From NCBI RefSeq assembly GCF_016909155.1, contig NZ_JAFBFG010000008.1, positions 26,457 through 90,456 of the forward strand: 64,000 nt of DNA, in the 5' to 3' direction. This stretch comes from Chryseomicrobium aureum. GTDB taxonomy: Bacteria; Bacillota; Bacilli; Bacillales_A; Planococcaceae. Shown here piece by piece: positions 1-8,179 of the stretch. The notes under the pieces were generated by a model. The model searched no databases. It was not told the origin of the DNA and saw nothing but the letters and a program-made list of their open reading frames with translations. Positions within the stretch are counted from its first letter, which is position 1. Each line of letters starts with the position of its first letter. The position numbers and the translations under genes are program-made.

Positions 1-15
1 TAACTAATGGTCTTT

Positions 16-1269
16 TCACTTTACTAACCTCTTCCGCATCATATTGTTCGGGTGTACTTTGACAGGGCAATGGAACGTAACTTTTTGCAGTGGGTGACGT
101 GCAGCATCTAGTTCATTGCCTTTCTCATCGTAGATTGGTGGTACAATCAATTTTATATTGTCGATTTGTGGCCCAAAAAACTCAATCTCATCACCAGGCT
201 TGAAATAATTTCGCTGCTCTAAGGTAACGGTCTGAGACGTCTCGTTATAGTCTACCACAAGACCTACAAAGTCGTGTGTAACTTTGCGGCTGTGCACACC
301 AAATAATTGTTGTTCATGTCCAGGTTCTCCTTCAAAAAACGCAGAAGCCGACTCACGATTGGCACATTTATCGAGTTCATAGACCCATTCTGGATCAAAC
401 GTAAAATTATCTGGATCTGCGCAATATGCATCAATTACTTTGCGGTAGACTTGTACGACTGTTGCTACATAATGAATCGACTTCATGCGTCCTTCTACTT
501 TTAACGAATCGATTCCTAGCTCTATCATATGCGGAATAGATTCAATTAATTTCAAATCTTTCGGGCTCATCGCAAAAGGTGTAGTGAAGTCGTCTACTTT
601 TTCCGCTTCAGTATTCTGTAGTTCATAGTCCCAGCGACAGGACTGACAGCAACCACCCCGGTTTGAATCACGAGCAGTCATGTGATTGGACAGTGTGCAA
701 CGTCCACTATAAGCGATACACATGGCTCCGTGAATGAACGCTTCAATTTCGATATCGACTTTTTCTTTCATGAGTGCAATTTCATCTGCAGTAGTCTCAC
801 GAGCGAGAACTACTCGGTGCAATCCTTCGTCTTTCCAGTACTGCACAGCTTTCCAGTTGGATAAGGATTGTTGTGTACTTAAATGCAATTCAAGTTTCGG
901 AGCATAGTTTCGGCACGTTTCAATAATCAATGGATCAGCGACGATAATCCCCGTTACACCCGTACTTTCAACAGCTTGCAAGTACTCTATCAATCCATCC
1001 ATATTTTCATTGTGCGCAAAGATATTCGTCGTGACATAAATCTTCGCACCAAATTTCTTTGCGTACTCTACGCCTTCTTTCATCTCGGCAATCGTAAAAT
1101 TTCCTGCATTCGATCGAAGTCCGTATTCTTGCCCACCTATAAACACTGCATCTGCTCCGTATTCAACCGCAATCTTCAACTTTTCAAGATTGCCAGCAGG
1201 AGCAAGTAATTCGGGCTTTTTTGTAATGACTCGTTTGCCATTTCGTAGTTCACTTTCCATGACTGCCAT
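16..1269 (-). CDS. trhP2: U32-family tRNA hydroxylation protein, YrrO/TrhP2-like
   Basis: Peptidase-U32-family protein of 417 aa. In B. subtilis the YrrN/YrrO pair (TrhP1/TrhP2) supports 5-hydroxylation of wobble uridine 34 in tRNA. The U32 signature is intact near residues 172-191 (HGAMC, then SGRC), and the cluster GGCCQSC shortly after could bind Fe-S. The ATG is preceded by GGAGGAG. It is the last gene of a run trmR-trhP1-trhP2, which together would make 5-methoxyuridine at U34. The family assignment is secure; the tRNA role is inferred from the B. subtilis orthologues and gene order. The old name 'protease' is probably misleading. Confidence 0.88.
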   Translation of the reverse strand: MAVMESELRNGKRVITKKPELLAPAGNLEKLKIAVEYGADAVFIGGQEYGLRSNAGNFTIAEMKEGVEYAKKFGAKIYVTTNIFAHNENMDGLIEYLQAVESTGVTGIIVADPLIIETCRNYAPKLELHLSTQQSLSNWKAVQYWKDEGLHRVVLARETTADEIALMKEKVDIEIEAFIHGAMCIAYSGRCTLSNHMTARDSNRGGCCQSCRWDYELQNTEAEKVDDFTTPFAMSPKDLKLIESIPHMIELGIDSLKVEGRMKSIHYVATVVQVYRKVIDAYCADPDNFTFDPEWVYELDKCANRESASAFFEGEPGHEQQLFGVHSRKVTHDFVGLVVDYNETSQTVTLEQRNYFKPGDEIEFFGPQIDNIKLIVPPIYDEKGNELDAARHPLQKVTFHCPVKVHPNNMMRKRLVK

Positions 1270-1281
1270 TTGATCTCCTCC

Positions 1282-2217
1282 TTAGTACACTGACTCTTTG
1301 AAGAAAAATCCTGTGTCGAGTGGACGATGCGACGGCTGCATTTCTTCAAGTTGTTTAAAAAGTTCATTCTTCTGCTGTCGGTATAGTTTCGGTGATTCCT
1401 TGTAGAGATCGAGAGCCTTCCTGTACAATTTAGTCACTTTAACTGTATAGGCCTCGCTATGTAGAATTCCTTCAATGCGAATGGCATCAATTTCCGCTTC
1501 TAGAATTTCTTCTAGCTCATCAATCATGCACATGTCGTTCGGTGAAAAAATATGCGTGCCGTTCAAATCTTCATAGATTGGATAGCGATTTTCGCGCTCT
1601 TTATCATAAAGCAACATCGCATCTTTTTGTTCCCGATTCTCAATAGGAAGTGCTTTTCCTTCATGCAAGTAATAGTGACCAAGAAGTGGACGCTTGGACT
1701 GGAACATACAACTCATTCCATGTACTTGAATCTCAATAGATACCTCTGCATTTTCTTTTACTTCAATCAGTTCGTCTAAACTCAGCTCACGTGCAAGATA
1801 TGTGCGCGTTGCCCCTCGTTCACCCCAGTAGTTCGCTGTAAAGTAGTTCGTTGCTGTCTGCTCGGGGTTCCAAATGAGCGGTACTTCACTGTCGATTTCT
1901 CGATGTGTCATGATGATAGCCGGGTCTCCAAAATAAATGCCATCCACTTTTATGTCATTTAATTTGCGCATGTAGGGTGCAAGCGCATCCACTCGGTCGT
2001 TATGAAACAGTGCATTCATTGATACATAGACCTTTTTAGATAATGTATGCGCATAAAGTGTAATCTCTTCAATGTCCCTCAGGGAGAATTCTCCTGCAAG
2101 ACGGAGGCCAAAATGCTCTTCACCTACAACAACTGCATCTGCTCCTGCATCAAGAAGTTTAAATGCATGTTGTACAGATTTTGGCGTTACAACTAGTTCA
2201 GTTAACATCGTACTCAC
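1282..2217 (-). CDS. trhP1: U32-family protein, YrrN/TrhP1-like
   Basis: Second, shorter U32-family protein (311 aa), partner of the downstream trhP2. The U32 signature region near residues 160-180 is degenerate: HGMSC is kept but the second conserved Cys segment reads QSKRPLLG, as expected for the smaller YrrN-type subunit. It begins 12 nt upstream of trhP2 and overlaps the end of trmR by 4 nt (ATGA-type overlap), so the three genes are probably translationally coupled. Inferred role: tRNA U34 hydroxylation together with TrhP2. Confidence 0.85.
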   Translation of the reverse strand: MSTMLTELVVTPKSVQHAFKLLDAGADAVVVGEEHFGLRLAGEFSLRDIEEITLYAHTLSKKVYVSMNALFHNDRVDALAPYMRKLNDIKVDGIYFGDPAIIMTHREIDSEVPLIWNPEQTATNYFTANYWGERGATRTYLARELSLDELIEVKENAEVSIEIQVHGMSCMFQSKRPLLGHYYLHEGKALPIENREQKDAMLLYDKERENRYPIYEDLNGTHIFSPNDMCMIDELEEILEAEIDAIRIEGILHSEAYTVKVTKLYRKALDLYKESPKLYRQQKNELFKQLEEMQPSHRPLDTGFFFKESVY

Positions 2218-2846
2218 CTCTTAATACTTACTAATAGTCCATCGCCTATCGGATAGAACTGACTGTCATAATCGGGGTTTGTTCGCAAATGTTCAGCAAA
2301 TAAATGCAATTTGCGAACCATCGTGCGTTTTCGTCTCGGCACTTGCTCTATAGGCACTTGAGTCAACCCATTTAAAAAGATATTGTCGCTATAAATGACG
2401 CCTCCACTCTTGACTAACGGCGCGTACCGATCAAAGAACAATTGGTATTGTCCTTTTGCTGCATCAATAAAAAGAGCATCAAATGACTGTTCAGGGAACT
2501 CACTCAGATCCATTTCTAAAGCGTCTGCGTGAAAAAGAGAAATTTGCTGTGCATGCTCGCTTTTTGCAATGAATTGGTTCGCCGTCTCATACCGGTCTGC
2601 ATCTCGTTCGATGGTTGTAATTGTCCGCTTTGGATTCGCTGCTGCCATGCGCAGTGCTGAGTAGCCAATCGCTGCCCCCACTTCAAAAACAGTTTGTGCA
2701 TTTTGAAGCTGCAACAGATGAAGCAATGTGTCCATTCCTTCTAGTCGCATGATGGGTACGTGATGTAAGTCTGCGTACTGTTCCATCTCATGAAAAAACG
2801 CTGTTCGAGGTAAGCTGAACAGCTGTTGAAAGTCGTCTGTTTTCAT
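2214..2846 (-). CDS. trmR: SAM-dependent O-methyltransferase, tRNA 5-hydroxyuridine methyltransferase TrmR-like
   Basis: Class I SAM methyltransferase of the COMT/YrrM type, 210 aa. The SAM-binding glycine motif is VFEVGAAIGYSALRMA (about residues 55-70) and the metal/substrate region is DALFIDAAKGQY (about 124-135). B. subtilis YrrM (TrmR) methylates ho5U34 of tRNA to mo5U34. The next two genes encode the hydroxylation proteins, so the operon forms a complete hydroxylate-then-methylate pathway. Family membership is seen directly; the substrate is inferred from orthology and neighbourhood. Confidence 0.86.
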   Translation of the reverse strand: MKTDDFQQLFSLPRTAFFHEMEQYADLHHVPIMRLEGMDTLLHLLQLQNAQTVFEVGAAIGYSALRMAAANPKRTITTIERDADRYETANQFIAKSEHAQQISLFHADALEMDLSEFPEQSFDALFIDAAKGQYQLFFDRYAPLVKSGGVIYSDNIFLNGLTQVPIEQVPRRKRTMVRKLHLFAEHLRTNPDYDSQFYPIGDGLLVSIKR

Positions 2847-2912
2847 TCATGTCTCCCTCTTTCTACTGGGAAGTCGTGCAAAAAAAATTCAATTTTTATC
2901 ATACCATGACAG

Positions 2913-2944
2913 AGAAAAACTATCCACTAGCTAAAGTGGATAGT
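2913..2944 (-). terminator. Rho-independent terminator of mltG
   Basis: On the minus strand, ACTATCCAC pairs with GTGGATAGT around an 8-nt loop and is followed by a T run. It lies just after the mltG stop codon. Confidence 0.8.
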
Positions 2945-2950
2945 CTATCG

Positions 2951-4069
2951 TTAACGTAAATATTCTTGAATGTTTGCCAAATGTTCGTCATATGTCACTG
3001 CAAAATGATTCGTCCCGGAAGGATCTGCTAAGAAGTATAAATACTCAGAGCTTGATGGATCCATTGCTGCTTCAAGAGATGCTCGTCCAGCTCCCGCAAT
3101 TGGACCAGGTGGCAATCCACGGTTGACATAGGTGTTATAAGGATCTTGAACTTCAAGATCCGCATAGAGCACGCGGTCTTTGTGTTCACCTAGTGCGTAA
3201 AGAACTGTTGGATCTGTTTGAAGAGGCATATCGATTTCTAAGCGATTATTGAATACGGAGGCAATCGTCTTACGGTCCGTTTGTGCAGTCGCTTCCTCTT
3301 CTAACAGCGAGGCAAACGTCAACAACCAATGGATGGACTGGCCACGTTCAGCCAAAATCTCACGATAGGGTTGGATATTGTCTTGTGTACCTTGTAACAT
3401 GGCGAAAGCAATGGTCTCCATACTTGGGTTTTCTTCATAGAATGGATACGTAGCGGGATACAAATATCCTTCAAGTGAGTAGCGAACGTTTTCTGCAACT
3501 ATTTCATCTGTCAGCAAGTCTGGGAATTGTTGACGTGCAAGCTCGACAAATTCTTCACTAGTGACGAGTGCAAAGAAATCTTCTGCTGAATGATTGGTAC
3601 GTGCTTCAATAACGTCTGCAATCTGTTCAAGAGTTAATCCTTCTGGTATGTTCATCGTGAACACAGGTTCTCTATAAATACGACCAGATTTTAAACTTTC
3701 AATCAATTCATCGGGAGTCATCGATTGTGTCAATGTATAGTCACCGGCTTGAAAGTCGGATTCATTTTTAAATTTGACATAGTACTTGAAGATTCGCGCA
3801 TCTCGAATGACATTATTGTCTTCAAGCGTTTGTGAAATTGTGTCAATACCAGAGCCGATTGGAATCGAGACAGCAATCGGGTCTTCATTTGTCTCGTCAT
3901 ACGGAGATAGACCATCTATAACGTAGTTATATGCAGAATATCCACCGATTCCACCGACAATGAGTAAAATGAGTACGACAGCAAAGACAATTCGACGTAC
4001 AATCTTCACTTCTTTCTTCTTTTCTTTCATTTTTTCAAACATAATTTCTTTTTTACTTCCGTTTGGCAC
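2951..4069 (-). CDS. mltG: Endolytic peptidoglycan transglycosylase MltG
   Basis: YceG/MltG-type lytic transglycosylase of about 372 aa, which cuts nascent glycan strands at the membrane. A cytoplasmic Lys-rich start is followed by one membrane helix (IVFAVVLILLIVGGIGGYSA), a LysM-like region, and the catalytic domain containing LLEEEA and, later, the LQTDPTVLYAL and RGLPPGPI motifs. An ATG further upstream is possible, but the GTG at 4067-4069 has GGGGG 8 nt before it and fits the family start. That longer reading would run through the terminator of the preceding operon. It is therefore a separate transcription unit. Confidence 0.9.
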   Translation of the reverse strand: MPNGSKKEIMFEKMKEKKKEVKIVRRIVFAVVLILLIVGGIGGYSAYNYVIDGLSPYDETNEDPIAVSIPIGSGIDTISQTLEDNNVIRDARIFKYYVKFKNESDFQAGDYTLTQSMTPDELIESLKSGRIYREPVFTMNIPEGLTLEQIADVIEARTNHSAEDFFALVTSEEFVELARQQFPDLLTDEIVAENVRYSLEGYLYPATYPFYEENPSMETIAFAMLQGTQDNIQPYREILAERGQSIHWLLTFASLLEEEATAQTDRKTIASVFNNRLEIDMPLQTDPTVLYALGEHKDRVLYADLEVQDPYNTYVNRGLPPGPIAGAGRASLEAAMDPSSSEYLYFLADPSGTNHFAVTYDEHLANIQEYLR

Positions 4070-4124
4070 TTGGGCTTCCCCCTTTATCTTCAAATAGTAT
4101 ACTAGAAAAGTCACAGAGGCGTCC

Positions 4125-4155
4125 ACACATGAAAAAACCGCCTCTATATATAGAG
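4125..4155 (-). terminator. Terminator after ireB-ruvX-yrzB
   Basis: On the minus strand, CCGTCTCTA and TAGAGGCGG form a stem followed by TTTTTT, directly downstream of the yrzB stop. It separates this operon from mltG. Confidence 0.82.
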
Positions 4156-4170
4156 ACGGCATCACTCCTA

Positions 4171-4482
4171 TTATTGTTCTTGAATTCCGTATTCGTCGTC
4201 TTCTTGCTCGTCCATAAATGCACCAAGCGTCTCTTCAATCATATCCCATTCTTCATCCGTTTCGATTGGAAGAAGTTCGCCGTCCGTCCCGTCTTCTGAA
4301 GGAACGAATGAAGAAGCGTGGATCTCGATTTCTTCATTTTCATCTTCTGCATCTGCACCTACTGGGTAGTAAAGTACATAGGATTTTCCAAATTCATCTG
4401 ATTCAAATGTTAGCAATACGTTACAAAGTTGCTCGTTGCCGTTTTCGTCAACGATTGTGATATGTTCTTGACCATGTTCCAT
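4171..4482 (-). CDS. yrzB: DUF1292 acidic protein YrzB
   Basis: Small, strongly acidic DUF1292 protein (about 103 aa) containing the family motif [10 protein letters not shown] near the N-terminus. Function unknown. It is conserved in Bacillota directly after ruvX. I prefer the ATG at 4482 (MEHGQ) because GAGGTG sits about 6 nt upstream; a GTG three codons earlier is an alternative. The gene ends at a strong terminator, so it closes the ireB-ruvX-yrzB operon. Confidence 0.85.
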   Translation of the reverse strand: MEHGQEHITIVDENGNEQLCNVLLTFESDEFGKSYVLYYPVGADAEDENEEIEIHASSFVPSEDGTDGELLPIETDEEWDMIEETLGAFMDEQEDDEYGIQEQ

Positions 4483-4492
4483 TTTCTTCACC

Positions 4493-4912
4493 TCATCGAT
4501 TTTTACTGTCTAAATATCCTTGAAGGATCATGACAGCCGCCATTTTGTCAATGACTTGCTTACGCTTTTTTCGGCTCACATCGGCGTCGATCAGCATGCG
4601 ATCTGCAGCCATTGTCGTGAGTCGCTCATCCCATAATACTACAGGAAGATTGAATGTTTCTTTGATTAGCTCCGCAAAACGCTCACTAGCTTCAGCCCGT
4701 GGTCCGATGGTGTTGTTCATATTTTTCGGATATCCGATCACGACTTCCGTCACAGTATACTCACGAATGAGTTCCGCTAATCGCTCAATACCGAACTCCT
4801 CGTTTTCTTCATGAATCTTAATCGTCTCGATTCCTTGCGCGGTCCACCCGAGGGCGTCACTGATTGCAACACCCACCGTACGTGTACCGACGTCTAAACC
4901 CATTTTACGCAT
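4493..4912 (-). CDS. ruvX: Putative pre-16S rRNA nuclease / Holliday junction resolvase-like YqgF
   Basis: RNase H-fold protein of the YqgF/RuvX family, about 139 aa. Motifs seen: [16 protein letters not shown] at the N-terminus (first catalytic Asp), [10 protein letters not shown] in the middle, and LWDERLTT followed by a C-terminal [13 protein letters not shown]. Family members trim the 5' end of 16S rRNA precursor. The start at 4912 (MRKMGLD) has GAGGG 5 nt upstream; ATG 4924 has no visible ribosome site. The gene lies between ireB and yrzB, the usual Bacillota context. Confidence 0.88.
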   Translation of the reverse strand: MRKMGLDVGTRTVGVAISDALGWTAQGIETIKIHEENEEFGIERLAELIREYTVTEVVIGYPKNMNNTIGPRAEASERFAELIKETFNLPVVLWDERLTTMAADRMLIDADVSRKKRKQVIDKMAAVMILQGYLDSKNR

Positions 4913-5180
4913 CTTTGCCCTCATTTGTATGTCGGATATAGAACCGAACTAGTTCTTCTAAAATTTCGTCACGCTCTAATTTGCGGATGACATTTCGGGC
5001 GTCTTGATGACGTGGAATATAAGCAGGATCTCCAGAAAGCAAATACCCAACGATTTGATTGACCGCGTTGTACCCTTTCTCTTCAAGCGCATCATGCACA
5101 TGTAGCATGACGTGTTTGACATCCTCTTCCATTGATTCGTCTTGAACATTAAATTTCATTGTTTTGTCAAAGGAATCCAT
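4905..5180 (-). CDS. ireB: IreB family regulatory phosphoprotein (DUF965)
   Basis: DUF965 protein of 91 aa, very close to YrzL/Ire[12 protein letters not shown] at the start, then [20 protein letters not shown], a nearly invariant stretch. In Enterococcus, IreB is a substrate of the Ser/Thr kinase IreK and affects cephalosporin tolerance. The start is set at 5180, where homologues begin; upstream codons would give a poorly conserved extension. The end overlaps the start of ruvX by about 8 nt, consistent with coupling. It follows alaS, the standard alaS-yrzL-yrrK order. Confidence 0.9.
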   Translation of the reverse strand: MDSFDKTMKFNVQDESMEEDVKHVMLHVHDALEEKGYNAVNQIVGYLLSGDPAYIPRHQDARNVIRKLERDEILEELVRFYIRHTNEGKDA

Positions 5181-5254
5181 AGTATTCAACACCCTTCCTG
5201 TACAACTCATGGAACTGTACTTTTAGTATACCCCATGACCGATGAAGAAGGAAC

Positions 5255-7882
5255 TTATTTCACTAGTTCGTCAATGGATTTGAGTGCGTCCTGGAGCTTC
5301 GAACCATCTTTCGCACCAGCCATAGCAAAGTCTGGACGTCCTCCACCTTTTCCGCCACACAGTTCCGCCACATGCTTCGCGATGTTCCCCGCGTGCGCGC
5401 GTTCACCTGCGATATCTTTTGTCACACCCGCAGCAATCATGACTTTTTCACCTGCAACAGCACCTAGTACGACGACACCTGAAGCAAGTTTTTGTTTCAA
5501 ATCATCGACGAGTTGACGCAATTGATTATTGTCCTTTGCTTCCACTTTTGCAGTCAATACAGAAACACCATTGACGTCACGAACAAACGATAATAATTCT
5601 CCTGCTTGGTTGCTTGAAAGTTTAGCAGATAGTGAGCCATTTTCTTTTTGAAGGTTCTTCACTTCAGCAAGTAGTGCCTCTACTTTTGCTACAATTTCAC
5701 GTGGTTGCGCTTTAATCAGAGCAGCAGCTTGTTGCAATCGTGCCTCTTCGTCTTTCATTACTTCGTAAGCAGCTTGTCCAGTGACCGCTTCAATGCGTCG
5801 TGTACCTGCTCCAATACCGCCTTCAGAGAGAATTTTGAATACACCAATTTCAGCAGTTGAGGATACGTGACATCCTCCACACAGTTCTAATGAGTAATCA
5901 CCCATCTCTACGACGCGTACGATGTCTCCATATTTTTCGCCGAATAGTGCCATAGCCCCGCGTTGTTTTGCCTCATCGATTGAATGGAAACCTGTTATAA
6001 CAGGTGTGGATTCCCAAATCTTCTCGTTCACAATGCGCTCCACCTGCTCAAGCTCTTCTTTCGTCGCTTGACCAAAGTGTGAGAAGTCAAAACGCAAACG
6101 GTCTGGTCCAACATAGGAACCCGCTTGGTTGACGTGTGTTCCTAAAACATCTTTCAATGCTTGGTGTAACAAGTGTGTTGCCGAGTGATTTTTAATAGTT
6201 TTTTGACGAAGTTCTGGATCTACTTCAGCCGTTACGTCCATACCCACTCGAAGTTCACCTGATTCGATGATCACCGAATGCAAGTTTTGTCCGTTTGGCG
6301 CTTTTTGCACATCTTTTACGCGTCCTAAGAAGTGATCGTTTGAAATTTTCCCGATATCTGCGATTTGCCCACCACTTTCAGCGTAAAACGGAGTACGGTC
6401 TAGAACGAGCTTCACTTCATCGCCTTCAGTAGCTGATTCTACTTTATCCGCTCCTAGAACAAGTGTCGTGACTTTTCCAAGTGTCTTCAGTTGATCGTAG
6501 CCAATGAATTCACTGTCGTCGTGAATTGACGCAAAGACTTCGGACTGCACTTGCATAGAATCTACATTTTGACGCGCTGCACGTGCACGACTGCGCTGGC
6601 CTTCCATTTCACTTTCAAAGCCTGGGCGATCAATTGTCATACCTGCTTCCTCAGCATACTCCTCTGTAAGTTCTACAGGGAAGCCATACGTATCATACAG
6701 TGCGAATACTGTCGCCCCTGGTACAACTGTTGAGCCTTGCGTTTGCTGTTCTGTGACAGCACGAGACAAGATGGACAAGCCGTCTGCCAATGTTTCATGG
6801 AAACGTTCTTCTTCTGTCTTGATTACGCGCATGATAAATGCTTCTTTTTGTTTCACTTCTGGGTAGAATACTTCCATCAACTCGCCGACTACTGGTACAA
6901 GTTCAAACAAGAATGGCTTCTCAATGCCTAGTTGTTTTGCAAATCGAACTGCACGACGCAGTAAGCGACGAAGAACATACCCGCGTCCCTCATTTGATGG
7001 AAGCGCACCATCTCCAATGGCGAATGCTACTGTGCGAATATGGTCAGCGATGACTTTGAACGCCACGTCTTTGTCTTTCGATTCTCCGTACTTCTGACCG
7101 CTGATCTGTTCCGTTTGCTGAATGATCGGCATGAACAAGTCTGTATCAAAGTTAGTTGGTACGTCTTGCACAACCGATGCCATACGCTCAAGCCCCATAC
7201 CTGTATCGATGTTTTGTTTTGGAAGTGGCGTATATGTGTGGTCAGGATTATGATTGAACTGAGAAAATACCAAGTTCCAAATTTCTAAATAACGTTCGTT
7301 CTCTCCACCCGGATACAATTCTGGATCTTCAAGATCATTTCCATACTGCTCTCCGCGGTCGTAGAAAATTTCAGAGTTTGGTCCACTCGGGCCTTCTCCA
7401 ATATCCCAGAAGTTCCCTTCTAATCGAATAATGCGCGCTTCTGGAACGCCAACTTCATCTTTCCAAATCGCATACGCTTCTTCATCCTCGGGGTGAACGG
7501 TAACAGATAGCAGTTCCGGATCAAAGCCCATCCATTTTTTGTCCGTCAAAAACTCCCAAGCATAATGAATTGCTTCTTTTTTAAAGTAGTCACCAATCGA
7601 AAAGTTCCCAAGCATCTCAAAGAAAGTGTGGTGGCGCGCAGTCTTTCCGACATTCTCAATATCATTTGTACGAATTGATTTCTGTGCATTTGTGATACGT
7701 GGATTTTCCGGAACGACTCGGCCATCAAAATATTTCTTCAGTGTCGCGACACCTGAGTTAATCCATAAAAGTGACGGATCATTGATTGGAACAAGCGGTG
7801 CACTCGGCTCTACTTGGTGCCCCTTTTCAATAAAAAATTCAAGATACAGTCTGCGGATATCATTTCCTGAAAGTTGTTTCAT
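5255..7882 (-). CDS. alaS: Alanyl-tRNA synthetase
   Basis: Full-length AlaRS, 875 aa. The class II catalytic core has motif 1 ([17 protein letters not shown]) and the [13 protein letters not shown] segment near residues 80-95. The editing domain carries the zinc motif [11 protein letters not shown] (about 565) and CGGCHV (about 668). The C-terminal DHHA1 domain ends in [16 protein letters not shown]. It charges tRNA-Ala and removes mischarged Ser/Gly. A T-box leader just upstream puts it under control of uncharged tRNA. ireB, ruvX and yrzB follow and are probably partly co-transcribed. Confidence 0.97.
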   Translation of the reverse strand: MKQLSGNDIRRLYLEFFIEKGHQVEPSAPLVPINDPSLLWINSGVATLKKYFDGRVVPENPRITNAQKSIRTNDIENVGKTARHHTFFEMLGNFSIGDYFKKEAIHYAWEFLTDKKWMGFDPELLSVTVHPEDEEAYAIWKDEVGVPEARIIRLEGNFWDIGEGPSGPNSEIFYDRGEQYGNDLEDPELYPGGENERYLEIWNLVFSQFNHNPDHTYTPLPKQNIDTGMGLERMASVVQDVPTNFDTDLFMPIIQQTEQISGQKYGESKDKDVAFKVIADHIRTVAFAIGDGALPSNEGRGYVLRRLLRRAVRFAKQLGIEKPFLFELVPVVGELMEVFYPEVKQKEAFIMRVIKTEEERFHETLADGLSILSRAVTEQQTQGSTVVPGATVFALYDTYGFPVELTEEYAEEAGMTIDRPGFESEMEGQRSRARAARQNVDSMQVQSEVFASIHDDSEFIGYDQLKTLGKVTTLVLGADKVESATEGDEVKLVLDRTPFYAESGGQIADIGKISNDHFLGRVKDVQKAPNGQNLHSVIIESGELRVGMDVTAEVDPELRQKTIKNHSATHLLHQALKDVLGTHVNQAGSYVGPDRLRFDFSHFGQATKEELEQVERIVNEKIWESTPVITGFHSIDEAKQRGAMALFGEKYGDIVRVVEMGDYSLELCGGCHVSSTAEIGVFKILSEGGIGAGTRRIEAVTGQAAYEVMKDEEARLQQAAALIKAQPREIVAKVEALLAEVKNLQKENGSLSAKLSSNQAGELLSFVRDVNGVSVLTAKVEAKDNNQLRQLVDDLKQKLASGVVVLGAVAGEKVMIAAGVTKDIAGERAHAGNIAKHVAELCGGKGGGRPDFAMAGAKDGSKLQDALKSIDELVK

Positions 7883-7904
7883 ACGTGTTCCTCCTTAAAT
7901 TTTC

Positions 7905-8144
7905 CAGACGAAAAAAGAAAAAGCCTTCATCCCCAAAGGGACGAAAGCTTAGCATTCGCGGTACCACCCTAAGTTGCAAAGGAGTCCTTTGCATCTCAAA
8001 ATGCCGTAACGTGGCGGACGGCAGGGTTTGCCTGCACTCGGAAGTAGCTTTCCTGACCCGTCGTTCGGAAGCTCTTGCAGCCGAGGAACTTCTTTCTATA
8101 CCGGAAGAATCAGTACTCTTTTCGTCATCGTGTTTCGTATTCTG
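7905..8144 (-). promoter_or_regulatory. T-box riboswitch upstream of alaS
   Basis: Leader of about 240 nt on the minus strand. The T-box core AGGGTGGTACCGCG (7957-7970) is followed by a terminator hairpin formed by AAGCTTTCGTCCC and GGGATGAAGGCTT with a T-rich tail (about 7913-7950). Uncharged tRNA should stabilise the antiterminator. The gene order implies tRNA-Ala; I did not resolve the specifier codon. It fills the whole gap between recD2 and alaS. Confidence 0.93.
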
Positions 8145-8149
8145 CCTTC

Positions 8150-8179
8150 ATCATACAAAAGGTGTGCATCAACTGTCAA
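8150..8179 (-). promoter_or_regulatory. SigA-type promoter of alaS T-box
   Basis: Minus-strand TTGACA (8174-8179), an 18-nt spacer and TATGAT (8150-8155). The -35 box lies inside the last codons of recD2, so the promoter overlaps the recD2 3' end. The start point would be near 8144, matching the T-box 5' end. Confidence 0.75.

Noticed and set aside
4070..4165. Longer MltG from ATG 4165
   Set aside because: The added residues cross the terminator of the preceding operon; GTG 4069 has a good ribosome site.
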